Positions 8,739-20,530 of a stretch of 44,406 nt of DNA are shown here, piece by piece. The DNA comes from Prevotellaceae bacterium (GTDB taxonomy: Bacteria > Bacteroidota > Bacteroidia > Bacteroidales > UBA932): assembly GCA_031255755.1 (NCBI GenBank), contig JAIRRX010000143.1, positions 1 through 44,406 on the forward strand, read 5' to 3'. Each line of letters opens with the position of its first letter. Position 1 is the stretch's first letter. The notes under the pieces were generated by a model that had not been told where the DNA came from, did no database searches, and was given only the letters and a program-made list of their open reading frames with translations. A program made the position numbers and the translations under genes.

Positions 8739-8936
8739 TTTGGTTTTTGGTATGAACCAATTGGGTGTTATATGTTTTTATTATAAAGATATATTTAGGC
8801 TTATTCGGAAAAGCCTTTAATGGTTTCCCAAAAGGATTTTTTACAGTAAAATCAAATCATATCTTCATAATAAGGTTAAATATAATGTTAAATCAAATTT
8901 ATTTTCATTTTTTAGATTTTTGTATTAATTTTTTTG

Positions 8937-8944
8937 TAATTTTG
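8937..8944 (+). promoter_or_regulatory. -7 box of the S9 peptidase promoter
   Basis: TAATTTTG matches TAnnTTTG exactly and sits 35 bases before the ATG. A -33 TTTG at standard spacing is not clear; the nearest, at 8919-8922, is only 14 bases away. Confidence 0.4.
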
Positions 8945-8979
8945 GCAAAAATTAAAATTTAATTATAAAATTACAAGTT

Positions 8980-11088
8980 ATGGAACGAATAAAATTAACA
9001 GTATTATTTATGTCAATAGCAGTTATTATGGCATGTTCAACCGATGAAAAAAAATCGGAGGAAAAAGCAGAAATCAATAATGAACTTACAGCCGACGAAA
9101 TATCGGCAGGAATTTTAACTCCCGAAGTAATGTGGAAAATGGGACGAATAGGCACAAGCATAATTTCGCCCGATGGAAAAAACGTTGCATACACTCTTAC
9201 CAATTACAGCGTTGAAGCTAACCAAGGCGTAACAAGCCTTTGGCTCGCTTCTACCGACATCGGCAGTACGCCTGTGAAATTGGCGGATGACGTATCAGAT
9301 CCTGCTTGGAACACAGCAGGTGATAAACTGTATGTTATGAAAGATGGACAGATTTTTACGGTTGATATAAAAACGAACTTGCTTACGCAATTTTCATTTA
9401 TCGAAAACGAAATCGACGGATTTGGCGTTGCGCCTGCCGAAAACAGAATTTTTTACGTACAAAAAGTTGCTGTTGAAAAACGTAATTCAGCCGACATATA
9501 TCCAGACATGGATAAATCAAAGGCAAAAATTTACGATGACTTAATGGCTCGTCACTGGAATTATTGGGATGAAGGTAAATATTCGCATATTTTTGTTTCC
9601 GACATAAAAAACGGCAAAGTCGAAAACGGTAAGGATATTATGGAAGGCGAAGCATGGGATGCGCCAATGGCGCCATATTTCGATATTGCCGAAATAGCAT
9701 GGAACGGTAGCGGAACACAACTTGCTTACACATGTAAAAAGCAAACAGGAACGGAATATGCAATATCAACGCAATCGGATATTTATGTTTACGATACTCA
9801 AAATGAAACAACAAAAAATATCTGCATGGACTTTAACGCAGATAAAAATCTTGACATGTTTCAAGGTTATGATACATATCCCGTATGGTCGCCCGACAAT
9901 ACTAAAATTGCATTTATCAGCATGCGCCGTCCGGGCAATGAAAGCGACAAAGAACGACTGTTTGTATGGAACAGCGCCGACAATTCAATGACAGACCTTA
10001 CGCCTACATTTGATTATAACGCCACAAATGTGATATGGGATGGAAACAATATAATTTATTTTGTAGCGCCAATCGAAGCCACACGCCAAATTTGTCGCGT
10101 TGACTGTAATACGCAGAAAGTTGAAATACTCACATCTGGCGACCATGATATAAATCATTTTACAAAAAAAGACAATATAATAGTTGCTGAAATAACAAAA
10201 ATATCAATGGCAACGGAACTTTTCAAAATAAATATTGATGACAGTCAAAACATTTCACAAATAAGTTTTGTAAACAAAAATATCTATGATAACATACAAA
10301 TGGGAGAAGTGCAAAAACGATGGATAAAAACCACCGATGGCAAACAAATGCTTACATGGATTATATTTCCGCCGGAATTTGACGCAACAAAAAAATATCC
10401 CACACTGCTTTATTGCGAAGGAGGACCTCAAAGCGTAGTAAGTCAGTCTTGGAGTTATCGCTGGAATTTTCAATTAATGGCAGCTCATGGTTATATTATT
10501 GTAGCGCCCAACAGAAGAGGAGTACCATCATTCGGACAGGAATGGTTAGACCAGATTTCCGGTGATTACAGCGGACAAAATATTCGCGACTATTTAAGCG
10601 CAATTGACGATGTTGCCAAAGAACAGTGGTGTGATAATACACATCTTGGTTGCGTAGGCGCAAGCTACGGCGGATATTCTGTTTTCTTTCTCGCTGGCAA
10701 TCACAATAAACGATTTAAAGCATTTATTTCACATTGCGGAATATTCAATTTTGAAAGTATGTACGGACACACCGAAGAATTATGGTTCGTAAACAACGAT
10801 TACGGCGGTTCGTACTGGAGTGAAAATCAGACAGCAAAACGGTCGTATGCAAATTCACCGCACAAATTTGTTACAAAGTGGGATACGCCAATATTGATAA
10901 TTACAGGTTTAAACGATTTTCGCATTCCTTATACGCAAAGCCTTGAAGCATTTACAGCAGCACGACTTCATGGAATTGATGCACGTTTACTTGCTTTTGA
11001 AAATGAAGCGCATCAGGTTTTTAAACCGCAAAATAATCTTGTATGGAATCGTGAATTTTTCGGCTGGCTTAACAAATATTTGAAATAA
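8980..11088 (+). CDS. S9 family peptidase, DPP5-like dipeptidyl-peptidase lipoprotein
   Basis: A serine exopeptidase predicted to cleave dipeptides from peptides in the envelope. The 702-residue protein starts with a lipoprotein signal (lipobox VIMAC, Cys near 19). Residues about 45-420 form the beta-propeller of the prolyl-oligopeptidase superfamily, with SPDGKNVAYT and WSPDNTKIAF repeats. The C-terminal 250 residues are the alpha/beta-hydrolase domain, with the catalytic triad Ser562 in GASYGGYS, Asp646 in GLNDFR and His678 in ENEAHQVF. The length and layout resemble the DPP5 (S9C) enzymes of asaccharolytic Bacteroidota. It is monocistronic, with repeat elements after it. Confidence 0.92.
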   Translation: MERIKLTVLFMSIAVIMACSTDEKKSEEKAEINNELTADEISAGILTPEVMWKMGRIGTSIISPDGKNVAYTLTNYSVEANQGVTSLWLASTDIGSTPVKLADDVSDPAWNTAGDKLYVMKDGQIFTVDIKTNLLTQFSFIENEIDGFGVAPAENRIFYVQKVAVEKRNSADIYPDMDKSKAKIYDDLMARHWNYWDEGKYSHIFVSDIKNGKVENGKDIMEGEAWDAPMAPYFDIAEIAWNGSGTQLAYTCKKQTGTEYAISTQSDIYVYDTQNETTKNICMDFNADKNLDMFQGYDTYPVWSPDNTKIAFISMRRPGNESDKERLFVWNSADNSMTDLTPTFDYNATNVIWDGNNIIYFVAPIEATRQICRVDCNTQKVEILTSGDHDINHFTKKDNIIVAEITKISMATELFKINIDDSQNISQISFVNKNIYDNIQMGEVQKRWIKTTDGKQMLTWIIFPPEFDATKKYPTLLYCEGGPQSVVSQSWSYRWNFQLMAAHGYIIVAPNRRGVPSFGQEWLDQISGDYSGQNIRDYLSAIDDVAKEQWCDNTHLGCVGASYGGYSVFFLAGNHNKRFKAFISHCGIFNFESMYGHTEELWFVNNDYGGSYWSENQTAKRSYANSPHKFVTKWDTPILIITGLNDFRIPYTQSLEAFTAARLHGIDARLLAFENEAHQVFKPQNNLVWNREFFGWLNKYLK

Positions 11089-11165
11089 AAACATTTAGTT
11101 GCTTCACTGTAAAATAAAATTTACATCATATTGCAATGGCGAACAAAGCGAAGCAGGAAGCAAGC

Positions 11166-11321
11166 ACGTCATTGCGAACCCGTAATAGTTAAATAGCACG
11201 TCATTGCGAGCGTCAGCGAAGCAATCCAGTGAAAAAGGAAAAGCTAATGCAAAAACTGGATTGGCTGCGCCGAACTCCGCTGCGCTTCGGTTGCTTCACC
11301 ATTACAGGTTCGCAATGACGT
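11166..11321. repeat. REP-like repeat cluster with large inverted repeat
   Basis: Several copies of a unit beginning acgtcattgcgaa/g appear after the S9 gene. One copy at 11166-11179 is short. A second at 11198-11230 (cattgcgagcgtcagcgaag core, ending in caatccagt) is answered by an inverted partner at 11255-11321 that starts actggattgg and ends tcgcaatgacgt. The outer arms (11198-11209 with 11310-11321) and inner arms (11222-11230 with 11255-11263) pair perfectly, giving a long BIME-like hairpin. Confidence 0.85.
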
Positions 11322-11400
11322 ACAAACATATCACAAAAAAACTGTATAAGTAAAAATAACTTATTGCTGTATCTACATTAATTGAAGTATATTTTTAAAA

Positions 11401-11483
11401 ATGGGAACTCCCAAACAGAAAATGGGAGTCCCCAAACGGAAAATGGGAACTCCCAAACGGAAAATGGGAACTCCCAAAAATAA
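11401..11483. repeat. 21-bp tandem repeat with internal palindrome
   Basis: Three full 21-base units begin at 11401, 11422 and 11443, and a shorter fourth begins at 11464. The consensus is atgggaactcccaaacggaa plus one a. Each unit has a small palindromic core TGGG-4-CCCA; the second unit is changed to TGGGAGTCCCCA, which keeps the pairing. The array lies between two REP-like clusters and is not part of a credible gene. Confidence 0.85.
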
Positions 11484-11485
11484 GC

Positions 11486-11611
11486 CGTCATTGCGAGCGT
11501 CAGCGAAGCAATCCAGACGTTCACTATTAATTTCTAGATTGCTTCGGCGTCCCGCCTCGCAATGACGTTCTGCCTCGTGTTGCTTCGTTGCTACGCTCCT
11601 CGCAATAACGA
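11486..11611. repeat. Second REP-like cluster
   Basis: A direct unit at 11486-11515 (cgtcattgcgagcgtcagcg core) faces an inverted unit at 11537-11567 (gattgcttcgg to ctcgcaatgacg); the outer 12-base and inner 9-base arms pair. A third, inverted and slightly diverged unit follows at 11579-11611, ending cgcaataacga. Confidence 0.85.
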
Positions 11612-11635
11612 CATACATTATATAAAGTGTAATAT

Positions 11636-11671
11636 AAAAAGAGACTGCCTGAAAATAAGCAGTCTCTTTTT
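11636..11671. terminator. Bidirectional rho-independent terminator after pckA
   Basis: A perfect 13-bp stem, aaaaagagactgc (11636-11648) with gcagtctcttttt (11659-11671), has a 10-base loop and A/T tracts on both sides. It lies 18 bases past the pckA stop on the minus strand and would also stop readthrough from the repeat region. Confidence 0.85.
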
Positions 11672-11688
11672 ATTTGATAAATATTCAT

Positions 11689-13296
11689 TTACGGTAATTT
11701 TGGACCTGCAGCAACAAGAGATTTTCCTGCTTCATTGCCTGTGAATTTAATAAAATTCTTTATAAATCTGCCTGCCAAATCTTTTGCTTTTACATCCCAT
11801 TCGGATGTATTTGCATAGGTATCGCGCGGGTCAAGAATTTTGGGGTCAACACCCGGAAGTTCTATCGGAACTTCAAAATCGAAATACGGTATTTTTTTCG
11901 TTACTGCCTTATCTATGCTGCCGTCAAGAATAGCATCTATAATTCCGCGCGTATCTTTTATCGAAATGCGCTTTCCTGTTCCGTTCCATCCTGTATTAAC
12001 AAGATATGCCTTTGCTCCCGACAGTTCCATTCTTTTAACTAATTCTTCGCCGTACTTTGTAGGATGCAAACTCAAAAAAGCAGCGCCAAAACAAGCAGAA
12101 AATGTTGGCGTAGGTTCTGTAATTCCACGTTCTGTGCCTGCAAGTTTTGCTGTAAATCCGCTCAGAAAATAGTATTTTGTCTGTTCTGGATTTAATATTG
12201 AAACAGGAGGAAGTACTCCAAAAGCATCTGCCGACAGAAAAATAACTTTCTTTGCAGCCGGCGCTTTCGATATTGGTTTGACAATATTTTCGATATGATA
12301 AATAGGATACGAAACACGAGTATTTTCAGTAACCGACTTGTCTGCAAAATCAATTTTACCGTTTTTGTCAACCGTAACATTTTCAAGCAATGCATCGCGG
12401 CGAATAGCATTCCAAATATCAGGTTCGCTTTCTTTATCAAGATTTATAACCTTTGCATAGCAACCGCCTTCAAAATTGAATATTCCTTCGTCGTCCCAGC
12501 CATGTTCGTCATCTCCGATAAGTTTGCGTTTAGGATCTGTTGAAAGCGTTGTTTTTCCTGTTCCCGACAGTCCGAAAAATATTGCCGTTTCGCCTTTTTC
12601 GTTTGTATTTGCCGAGCAGTGCATAGAAGCAATTCCTTTGAGCGGCAACAGATAGTTCATATACGAAAACATTCCTTTTTTCATTTCGCCGCCATACCAT
12701 GTGTTAAGTATAACCTGAATTTTTTCGGTAAGATTGAATACTATTGCTGTTTCCGAATTTAAGCCGAGTTCTTTGTAATTGTCGATTTTTGCTTTTGCCG
12801 CATTGAATACGACAAAATCAGGTTCGCCGTAAGTTTCCAGTTCTGTTTCTGTTGGGCGAATAAACATGTTTTTTACAAAATGAGCCTGCCATGCAACTTC
12901 GCAAATAAACCGAATTTTAAGACGTGTATTTTCGTTTGTTCCGCAAAAAGTATCAACTACATATAATTTTTTATTTGATAATTGTTTGCATGCAATATCT
13001 TTCAATACTTTCCATGTTTCCTGTGTTACCGGTTTATTATCGTTTTTGTATTCATCGGATGTCCACCATATCGTATCTTTTGATGTTTCGTCCATCACAA
13101 AAAATTTGTCTTTTGGCGAACGTCCGGTATAAATGCCTGTCATTACATTTATCGCTCCCATTTCTGTAAGTTGCCCTGTTTCAAAGCCTGTCAACGCAGG
13201 GTCAATTTCTGCTTTGTACAAATAATCGTATGAAGGATTGTAAATAATTTCCTGCACATCCCTGATTCCGTACTTTGTTAAATCTAAATTTCTCAT
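11689..13296 (-). CDS. pckA: Phosphoenolpyruvate carboxykinase (ATP)
   Basis: Interconverts oxaloacetate and PEP using ATP/ADP. In Bacteroidota it often runs toward oxaloacetate as the CO2-fixing step of the route to succinate. The ATG at 13296 ([11 protein letters not shown]) is preferred: 535 residues is the normal family length, and the longer ORF runs up over the predicted -7 box. Visible motifs are [10 protein letters not shown], the P-loop-like kinase loop [11 protein letters not shown] near 240-250, the metal-binding IGDDEHGW, and the GGCYAK block. The gene is monocistronic, with a strong terminator. Confidence 0.96.
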   Translation of the reverse strand: MRNLDLTKYGIRDVQEIIYNPSYDYLYKAEIDPALTGFETGQLTEMGAINVMTGIYTGRSPKDKFFVMDETSKDTIWWTSDEYKNDNKPVTQETWKVLKDIACKQLSNKKLYVVDTFCGTNENTRLKIRFICEVAWQAHFVKNMFIRPTETELETYGEPDFVVFNAAKAKIDNYKELGLNSETAIVFNLTEKIQVILNTWYGGEMKKGMFSYMNYLLPLKGIASMHCSANTNEKGETAIFFGLSGTGKTTLSTDPKRKLIGDDEHGWDDEGIFNFEGGCYAKVINLDKESEPDIWNAIRRDALLENVTVDKNGKIDFADKSVTENTRVSYPIYHIENIVKPISKAPAAKKVIFLSADAFGVLPPVSILNPEQTKYYFLSGFTAKLAGTERGITEPTPTFSACFGAAFLSLHPTKYGEELVKRMELSGAKAYLVNTGWNGTGKRISIKDTRGIIDAILDGSIDKAVTKKIPYFDFEVPIELPGVDPKILDPRDTYANTSEWDVKAKDLAGRFIKNFIKFTGNEAGKSLVAAGPKLP

Positions 13297-13341
13297 AATA
13301 TATTTTTTAATAATTAATATTCTCCGAATTTTATGAATTGG

Positions 13342-13349
13342 CAAAGGTA
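13342..13349 (-). promoter_or_regulatory. -7 box of the pckA promoter
   Basis: On the minus strand the sequence reads TACCTTTG, an exact TAnnTTTG match about 45 bases before the chosen ATG. No good -33 TTTG is seen at the usual distance. Confidence 0.45.
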
Positions 13350-13498
13350 ATTATTTTTCAGTATAATATTCCATCAATTTGTATAATATCAGTTTAATTA
13401 ATGTTAAAATGCATATTGGTTAGATTTTTGATTTCTGAAACAGTCAAATGGTGGTTGCTTTTATTATTTATGCGCTCGCAATTATGTATTAAATTGCA

Positions 13499-13530
13499 AA
13501 CGAGGCTGACTTAAAATAAGCAACCTCGTT
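13499..13530 (-). terminator. Hairpin downstream of the M23 peptidase gene
   Basis: aacgagg (13499-13505) pairs with cctcgtt (13524-13530), and the stem can extend by two pairs past one mismatch. On the minus strand it follows the M23 stop by about 50 bases, but the T-run after it is weak. Confidence 0.5.
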
Positions 13531-13581
13531 CTGTTAATATTTCCCCAAATACTCATCCATGAAAACATGATATTGGATGAT

Positions 13582-14631
13582 TTAATTATATCTCAACTTT
13601 CGTCCTATCCGTAAAATTGTTGTTGTCGTAATTTTATTTAATGCACAAAGTCGTTTTATCGGCACACCTGTACGAAGTGATATTTTACTGAGAGTATCTC
13701 CTTTTTTGATAGTCCAAAAACGCGCTTTTGCCTGCTCAATAACATGTGCAAAAGTTTTTTCCTTGCTCATACTGTAAATTTCAGTATTTGGTTTATGATT
13801 TTCAAAATCAATAATATCTTCCGGATTTACCGGATTTCCCAAATATCTGATTTCCCAGTGTAAATGCGAACCTGTCGAGCGTCCTGTATTTCCGCCGAGC
13901 GCAATCAAATCACCGGGTTCGACAATCTGGTCGTTTTCAACTAATATTTTGCTTAAATGTCCGTAAACGGTTTCCAATCCGTTGTAATGACGAATTACTA
14001 TAAAGTTTCCGTATCCTCTGCGGCGACCGTTGTTTCCTGTAACGCGAACCATTCCTTTCATTGGCGCTACGACAGTGTCGCCTGTCAGCAGTTTCAAATC
14101 TATTCCATTATGACTTCTGCCTCTGCGATAACCGAATTTTGACGTTACGTGCATTGGCTTTTTAAGCGGATAGACAAAATCATTTATGTGAAATTCGATT
14201 GTATCTTGCAGTTTTTTAATATCAATATTGTACGGATTAACCTTTGAGTTCGACCAGAACGGATAAATATCGGCTGCTGGAATATTGTACTGAATACATG
14301 AATCGGGAAGTTTTGAAAGTTGTTCATCCGAATACATTTCTGCATCTTCACCTCCGCCGATGTCAATTTCATCCAAATCGGAATATTCATTATCAATATT
14401 TTCTGTCGATATATTAATTTCGTGGATACATGCAGTATCGGATGTTTTTTGTGTCAAATGGTTTACATAACCATCCATGAAATCTGCATTATTTATATTA
14501 TTGACAGTATCACATTCGTTAGACATCAACTGTACTGTCGGTATAGGTTTTGTTGCAGTCGTATCTGTTTCGGCGGTGATTATCACAGGCTGAAACAGAA
14601 TGAAAATCAACAATATTATTTTATAATTCAT
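13582..14631 (-). CDS. Secreted M23 metallopeptidase with C-terminal LysM domain
   Basis: A predicted peptidoglycan hydrolase or cell-wall remodelling protein of the envelope, 349 residues from the ATG at 14631 (the longer ORF starts inside gyrB). A signal peptide (MNYKIILLIFILFQPVIITA) is followed by about 110 low-complexity acidic residues. The LytM/M23 domain covers about 155-270: the zinc ligands are visible in HNGID and in GSHLHWEI (HxH), so it should be active. A LysM domain (WTIKKGDTLSKIS...GRKLRYN) at the end would bind glycan chains. It starts one base after the gyrB stop, so the two are probably co-transcribed. Confidence 0.92.
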   Translation of the reverse strand: MNYKIILLIFILFQPVIITAETDTTATKPIPTVQLMSNECDTVNNINNADFMDGYVNHLTQKTSDTACIHEINISTENIDNEYSDLDEIDIGGGEDAEMYSDEQLSKLPDSCIQYNIPAADIYPFWSNSKVNPYNIDIKKLQDTIEFHINDFVYPLKKPMHVTSKFGYRRGRSHNGIDLKLLTGDTVVAPMKGMVRVTGNNGRRRGYGNFIVIRHYNGLETVYGHLSKILVENDQIVEPGDLIALGGNTGRSTGSHLHWEIRYLGNPVNPEDIIDFENHKPNTEIYSMSKEKTFAHVIEQAKARFWTIKKGDTLSKISLRTGVPIKRLCALNKITTTTILRIGRKLRYN

Positions 14632-14632
14632 T

Positions 14633-16657
<2,025 letters not shown>

Positions 16658-16672
16658 TTACTGTTCAGCCTG

Positions 16673-16703
16673 CAAAGGTATAAAAATACTTTCAAACTGC
16701 AAT
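16673..16703 (-). promoter_or_regulatory. gyrB promoter
   Basis: On the minus strand ATTG (16700-16703) is followed after 19 bases by TACCTTTG (16673-16680), an exact -7 match with a three-of-four -33. It lies about 45 bases before the gyrB ATG. Confidence 0.5.
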
Positions 16704-16958
16704 TTTTTTTATTAACATTACTTGTTATTAATATTATATAAACCATTGTATATATTGATATTAGCGTATATATGAGTTATTATTTTCAACAACTTGTTTT
16801 TCCTTATTTTACCTGAATATATCTTTTATATTGCTCAATTAATCCCTTTTTTATTTTTTTATAATATTCAGATAATAGTTTAAATTAGCATCTTATCTGT
16901 ATTTTATAAGATATTTGATTATTTTAATATTAAATTTTTATGATATAAAATAAATTCA

Positions 16959-16966
16959 TATATTTG
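16959..16966 (+). promoter_or_regulatory. -7 box of the cysteine-synthase-like operon
   Basis: TATATTTG matches TAnnTTTG and lies 19 bases before the ATG. Only a T-rich stretch, not TTTG, sits at the -33 position. Confidence 0.4.
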
Positions 16967-16985
16967 TCGAAAATTTTATGATAAA

Positions 16986-18005
16986 ATGAAAGATACTAAA
17001 TGTGAAATACGCTTACTTGGTTTGAAATCAATGATTGGAAATACTCCGATGTTGAAAATTGACTACAAATATAAAAACAAACCACGTACAATTTTTGCCA
17101 AAGCGGAATACTATAATTACACTGGAAGTATAAAAGACCGCATTGCTTATTATATTCTTGAAAAAGCCTATAAATCAGGAGAATTATTACCTGATATGCA
17201 TATTATGGAAGCCACAAGCGGAAATACCGGAATTTCTTTTTCGGCTTTGGGCAGAGCATTAAGACATGAAGTAACTATTTTTATGCCTGACTGGATGAGT
17301 AGCGAACGAATTAATATCATACGCAGTTTTGGCGCTAATATCCGACTTGTCTCAAAAGACGAGGGAGGATTTCTCGGAAGTATCGAAATGACGCAGAAAG
17401 CAAAACAGGAACAACCTGAAAAAATATTTTTGCCATGTCAGTTTGATAATAACAGAAATTGCGAAGCGCATGCAAATACAACAGGATACGAAATTGCAGA
17501 ACAGTTACTTAAACTCGGATTGATGCCTGATGCTTTTGTCGCCGGAGTTGGTACCGGAGGAACGATTATGGGTGTCGGTAATTTTCTCAAAGACATTAAC
17601 GACAATATAAAAATTTATCCTCTTGAACCGCTAAATTCGCCAACATTGAGTACGGGATACAAAACAGGTAAACATCGTATTCAGGGAATTTCGGATGAAT
17701 TTATTCCGTCTATTATAAAGTTAGACCAGCTTGACGCAATAATTCAGGCAGATGATGGAGATGCGATTATAATGGCGCAAAAACTTGCACGAACCTTAGG
17801 TTTGGGCGTTGGAATATCATCGGGAGGAAATTTTATAGGAGCGGTAAAAGTGCAAAACATGCTCGGAGACAATGCTGTTGTTACAACAGTTTTTGCAGAT
17901 GATAACAAAAAATATTTAAGCACCGATTATTCAAAAGAAGAGCCGATAAAAGATGAATTTATTTCAAATGATATAATTTTGGAAAATGTTACTGCTATAA
18001 AATAA
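16986..18005 (+). CDS. PLP-dependent cysteine synthase family protein
   Basis: A fold-type II pyridoxal-phosphate enzyme, most like O-acetylserine sulfhydrylase (CysK/CysM), which makes cysteine from O-acetylserine and sulfide. In the 339-residue protein the PLP lysine is in GSIKDR (about residue 49-54), the substrate loop is TSGNTG, the phosphate-binding loop is GTGGT, and the PLP-ring serine region is GISSGGN. It has a C-terminal tail of about 35 residues past the usual end. The family also includes cystathionine beta-synthase-like and other beta-replacing enzymes, so the exact substrate is uncertain. It is followed after 16 bases by mtaB, a sulfur-using tRNA enzyme, in the same direction. 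Confidence 0.85.
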   Translation: MKDTKCEIRLLGLKSMIGNTPMLKIDYKYKNKPRTIFAKAEYYNYTGSIKDRIAYYILEKAYKSGELLPDMHIMEATSGNTGISFSALGRALRHEVTIFMPDWMSSERINIIRSFGANIRLVSKDEGGFLGSIEMTQKAKQEQPEKIFLPCQFDNNRNCEAHANTTGYEIAEQLLKLGLMPDAFVAGVGTGGTIMGVGNFLKDINDNIKIYPLEPLNSPTLSTGYKTGKHRIQGISDEFIPSIIKLDQLDAIIQADDGDAIIMAQKLARTLGLGVGISSGGNFIGAVKVQNMLGDNAVVTTVFADDNKKYLSTDYSKEEPIKDEFISNDIILENVTAIK

Positions 18006-18021
18006 ATCGTTGTAATTTAGC

Positions 18022-19320
18022 ATGAACGCAAAACGTAAAATAGCTTTTTGTACGCTTGGCTGTAAACTTAATTTTTCGGAAACTTCAATGCTTGCACGCA
18101 AATTTCTTGAAAATGATTTTGTGCGCGTACCGTCTAATCAAATAGCAGATGTGTATGTTGTAAATACCTGTTCGGTAACTGAAAATGCCGATAAAAAATG
18201 CAGACAGTTATTACGCAAACTTACAAAACAGGCGCCAAATGCAATTATTGTTGCTACAGGATGTTATGCACAATTGAAACCGCATGAATTAGCTGCAATC
18301 GAAGGCGTTGATATTGTTGCAGGCGCCGATAATAAAGGAAATATTTTTGAATATGTAAACGCAATGGAAAAAAAGAAAAAAGCAAAGATTTTTTCATGCG
18401 AAATAAATGAAACAAAAACTTTTTTTAAGGCTTTTTCAATGGGCGACCGTACACGTTCGTTTTTGAAAGTTCAGGATGGTTGTGATTATAACTGTGCATA
18501 CTGTACTATTCCTATGGCGCGTGGCAAAAGTCGAAATATTTCTATAGAAGAAATATGTAATGAAGCAAAAATTATTGCAAATTCCGGAATAAAAGAAATT
18601 ATAATTACAGGTGTGAATACAGGAGATTTCGGAAAAACAACAGGCGAAACATTTTTAGATTTGCTTAAAAATCTGGAAACTATCGAAGGTATCGAACGTT
18701 ATAGAATATCTTCAATAGAGCCGAACTTACTGACAGACGAAATAATTGATTTTGTAAAACATTCAACAAAATTTTTGCCGCACTTTCATATACCTTTGCA
18801 ATCCGGATGCGATAAAATTCTTGCATTAATGCGGCGCCGATATAATACAACTTTTTTTGCTCAACGCATAAATCATATTTTCAAACTTATTCCAAACGCT
18901 TTTATTGGAATTGATGTAATTGTAGGATTTCCAAACGAAACCGACGAAGATTTTAATATAACTTGCAAATTTTTACATGAAATAAATCCTGCTTTTTTGC
19001 ATATCTTTCCATATTCCGACAGGGCAAATACGCCCACTGCAACAATGACAGGAAAAATTGCGCCCAACATAAAAACGAAACGGGCAAATATCCTGAAAAA
19101 TCTGTGTGAAACTTTACATCGCAAATTTTATGAGCGCAACATTGGTAAAAAAGTAAACGTACTGTTTGAAAGCGCTCAACACGGAGAAATGATGCGCGGA
19201 TTTTCTGAAAATTATATAAAAGTTGAAATTCCATATCAGCCAGGTTTGGCAGGCAAAATTATTGAAATCGAAATCACAGGAATTGCTGAAAACGGAAATG
19301 CAACGGGGAAAACTTGCTAA
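18022..19320 (+). CDS. mtaB: tRNA t6A37 methylthiotransferase
   Basis: Radical-SAM enzyme that converts t6A37 of tRNAs to ms2t6A37, which helps decoding of ANN codons. The order is UPF0004 domain with three iron-sulfur cysteines (TLGCKLN, NTCSVT, ATGCYAQ), then the radical-SAM domain with CDYNCAYC (Cys near 154, 158, 161), then a TRAM-like C-terminal region. The TLGCKLNFSE opening and the 432-residue length are characteristic of MtaB rather than MiaB or RimO. It probably shares a transcript with the upstream cysteine-synthase-like gene. Confidence 0.93.
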   Translation: MNAKRKIAFCTLGCKLNFSETSMLARKFLENDFVRVPSNQIADVYVVNTCSVTENADKKCRQLLRKLTKQAPNAIIVATGCYAQLKPHELAAIEGVDIVAGADNKGNIFEYVNAMEKKKKAKIFSCEINETKTFFKAFSMGDRTRSFLKVQDGCDYNCAYCTIPMARGKSRNISIEEICNEAKIIANSGIKEIIITGVNTGDFGKTTGETFLDLLKNLETIEGIERYRISSIEPNLLTDEIIDFVKHSTKFLPHFHIPLQSGCDKILALMRRRYNTTFFAQRINHIFKLIPNAFIGIDVIVGFPNETDEDFNITCKFLHEINPAFLHIFPYSDRANTPTATMTGKIAPNIKTKRANILKNLCETLHRKFYERNIGKKVNVLFESAQHGEMMRGFSENYIKVEIPYQPGLAGKIIEIEITGIAENGNATGKTC

Positions 19321-19425
19321 TTTTTTACCTGTTAAAGTTAAAATTTTAAACTCCTCTCCTATTCAAAAATTTCACTAATAAATATTTGATAATAAATAAT
19401 TTAGTTTTCAAAAAATAATTAAATA

Positions 19426-20523
19426 TTATTTCTTTATCAATTCATTATAAATATCAAATAATTGTTTTGCTGCTTTGAATGAACTCAACTTATCAGACAA
19501 TACCAAATTCTCATAATCAGCAAGTTTGTCTTTTATGACAGGATTTTGATAAAAATTATCATGCAGGTATGAATTTATAGTTTCGTACATCCAATATTTT
19601 GACTGTCGCAATCTGTTTTTAGTAAAATATCCGTTAGTTTTTGTAAAATCCATATATTCTTTTATCACATCCCAAATTTCGGTTAATCCTGTATTGGCGG
19701 CAGATGAACATGTCAAAGTTTTAGGTGTCCAACTTGATTCCGACTGTGGCAAAAAATGCATCGCACTTTGATACAGAATACGAGACTGTTCTGCTTTTAT
19801 TATATTTTCACCATCGGCTTTTGTTATGGCGAGCAAATCAGCCATTTCCATTATCCCGCGTTTTATTCCCTGTAACTCGTCTCCGCCGCCGGAAATTAAA
19901 AGCAGCAAAAAGAAATCAACCATCGAATGTACGGCAGTTTCGGATTGCCCCACTCCTACCGTTTCGATAAAAACTACATTAAAACCGGCAGCTTCACAAA
20001 GTATCAGACTTTCGCGAGTTTTGCGGGCAACTCCTCCAAGCGAACCAGCCGAAGGACTCGGACGAATAAATGCATTTTTATCTGCACAAAGTTTTTCCAT
20101 TCTGGTTTTATCGCCAAGAATACTGCCTTTTGAACGTTCGCTGCTTGGGTCTATGGCAAGCACTGCAAGTTTGTAATCTTGTGTCGTCAACATTTTTCCA
20201 AATGTTTCGATAAAAGTACTTTTTCCTGCTCCGGGTACGCCTGTTATTCCAATTCGTATCGAATTTCCCGAATATGGCAAACACCGTTCTATAACTTCCT
20301 GTCCCAATGAATAATGTTGAGGCAAAGAACTTTCTACAAGAGTTATTGCTTTGCTGAGCATCGTTATATTTCCAGACAAAATACCTTCAACAAACTCGTC
20401 TGCTGAAGGTAATTTTTGCTGAAACTTTTTAAATCGCGATATTGCATTCGGATTTACTATTGGCGGTTGTTCCACGCCATCATTTACTTGTAATGCGCTT
20501 TTCTCAAGAAATGTATCATTCAT
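19426..20523 (-). CDS. meaB: Methylmalonyl-CoA mutase-associated GTPase
   Basis: G3E-type P-loop GTPase that loads or protects the B12 cofactor of methylmalonyl-CoA mutase, a step in propionate/succinate metabolism. The 365-residue protein has the P-loop GVPGAGKST, the DPSS switch (AIDPSSERSKGSILGD), a conserved VGVGQSE block and an AITKADGEN base-recognition motif (TKAD). The ATG at 20523 is used; the longer ORF begins with a TTG inside the preceding gene. It starts 7 bases after the DUF1573 gene, so the two are probably co-transcribed. No mutase gene is in the window. Confidence 0.93.
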   Translation of the reverse strand: MNDTFLEKSALQVNDGVEQPPIVNPNAISRFKKFQQKLPSADEFVEGILSGNITMLSKAITLVESSLPQHYSLGQEVIERCLPYSGNSIRIGITGVPGAGKSTFIETFGKMLTTQDYKLAVLAIDPSSERSKGSILGDKTRMEKLCADKNAFIRPSPSAGSLGGVARKTRESLILCEAAGFNVVFIETVGVGQSETAVHSMVDFFLLLLISGGGDELQGIKRGIMEMADLLAITKADGENIIKAEQSRILYQSAMHFLPQSESSWTPKTLTCSSAANTGLTEIWDVIKEYMDFTKTNGYFTKNRLRQSKYWMYETINSYLHDNFYQNPVIKDKLADYENLVLSDKLSSFKAAKQLFDIYNELIKK

Positions 20524-20530
20524 TATAAAT

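Larger units (their letters stand above)
8588..8979 (+). other. Intergenic region nrdJ to S9 peptidase
   Basis: This 392-base gap holds a terminator-like hairpin for nrdJ and a -7 box for the next gene. The one longer ORF inside it (8765-8962, 65 codons) is low-complexity, F/I/K-rich and runs through the promoter, so I do not call it a gene. Confidence 0.55.

Noticed and set aside
8765..8962. 65-codon ORF between nrdJ and the S9 peptidase
   Set aside because: Low complexity, no family features, and it runs through the -7 box of the next gene.
11373..11618. Minus-strand ORF of 81 codons through the 11.4-kb repeats
   Set aside because: Its sequence is just translated REP-like units (RSVATKQ, FADARNDG) and the 21-bp array (GVPIFRL repeats). 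Such ORFs are typical artefacts of these repeats.
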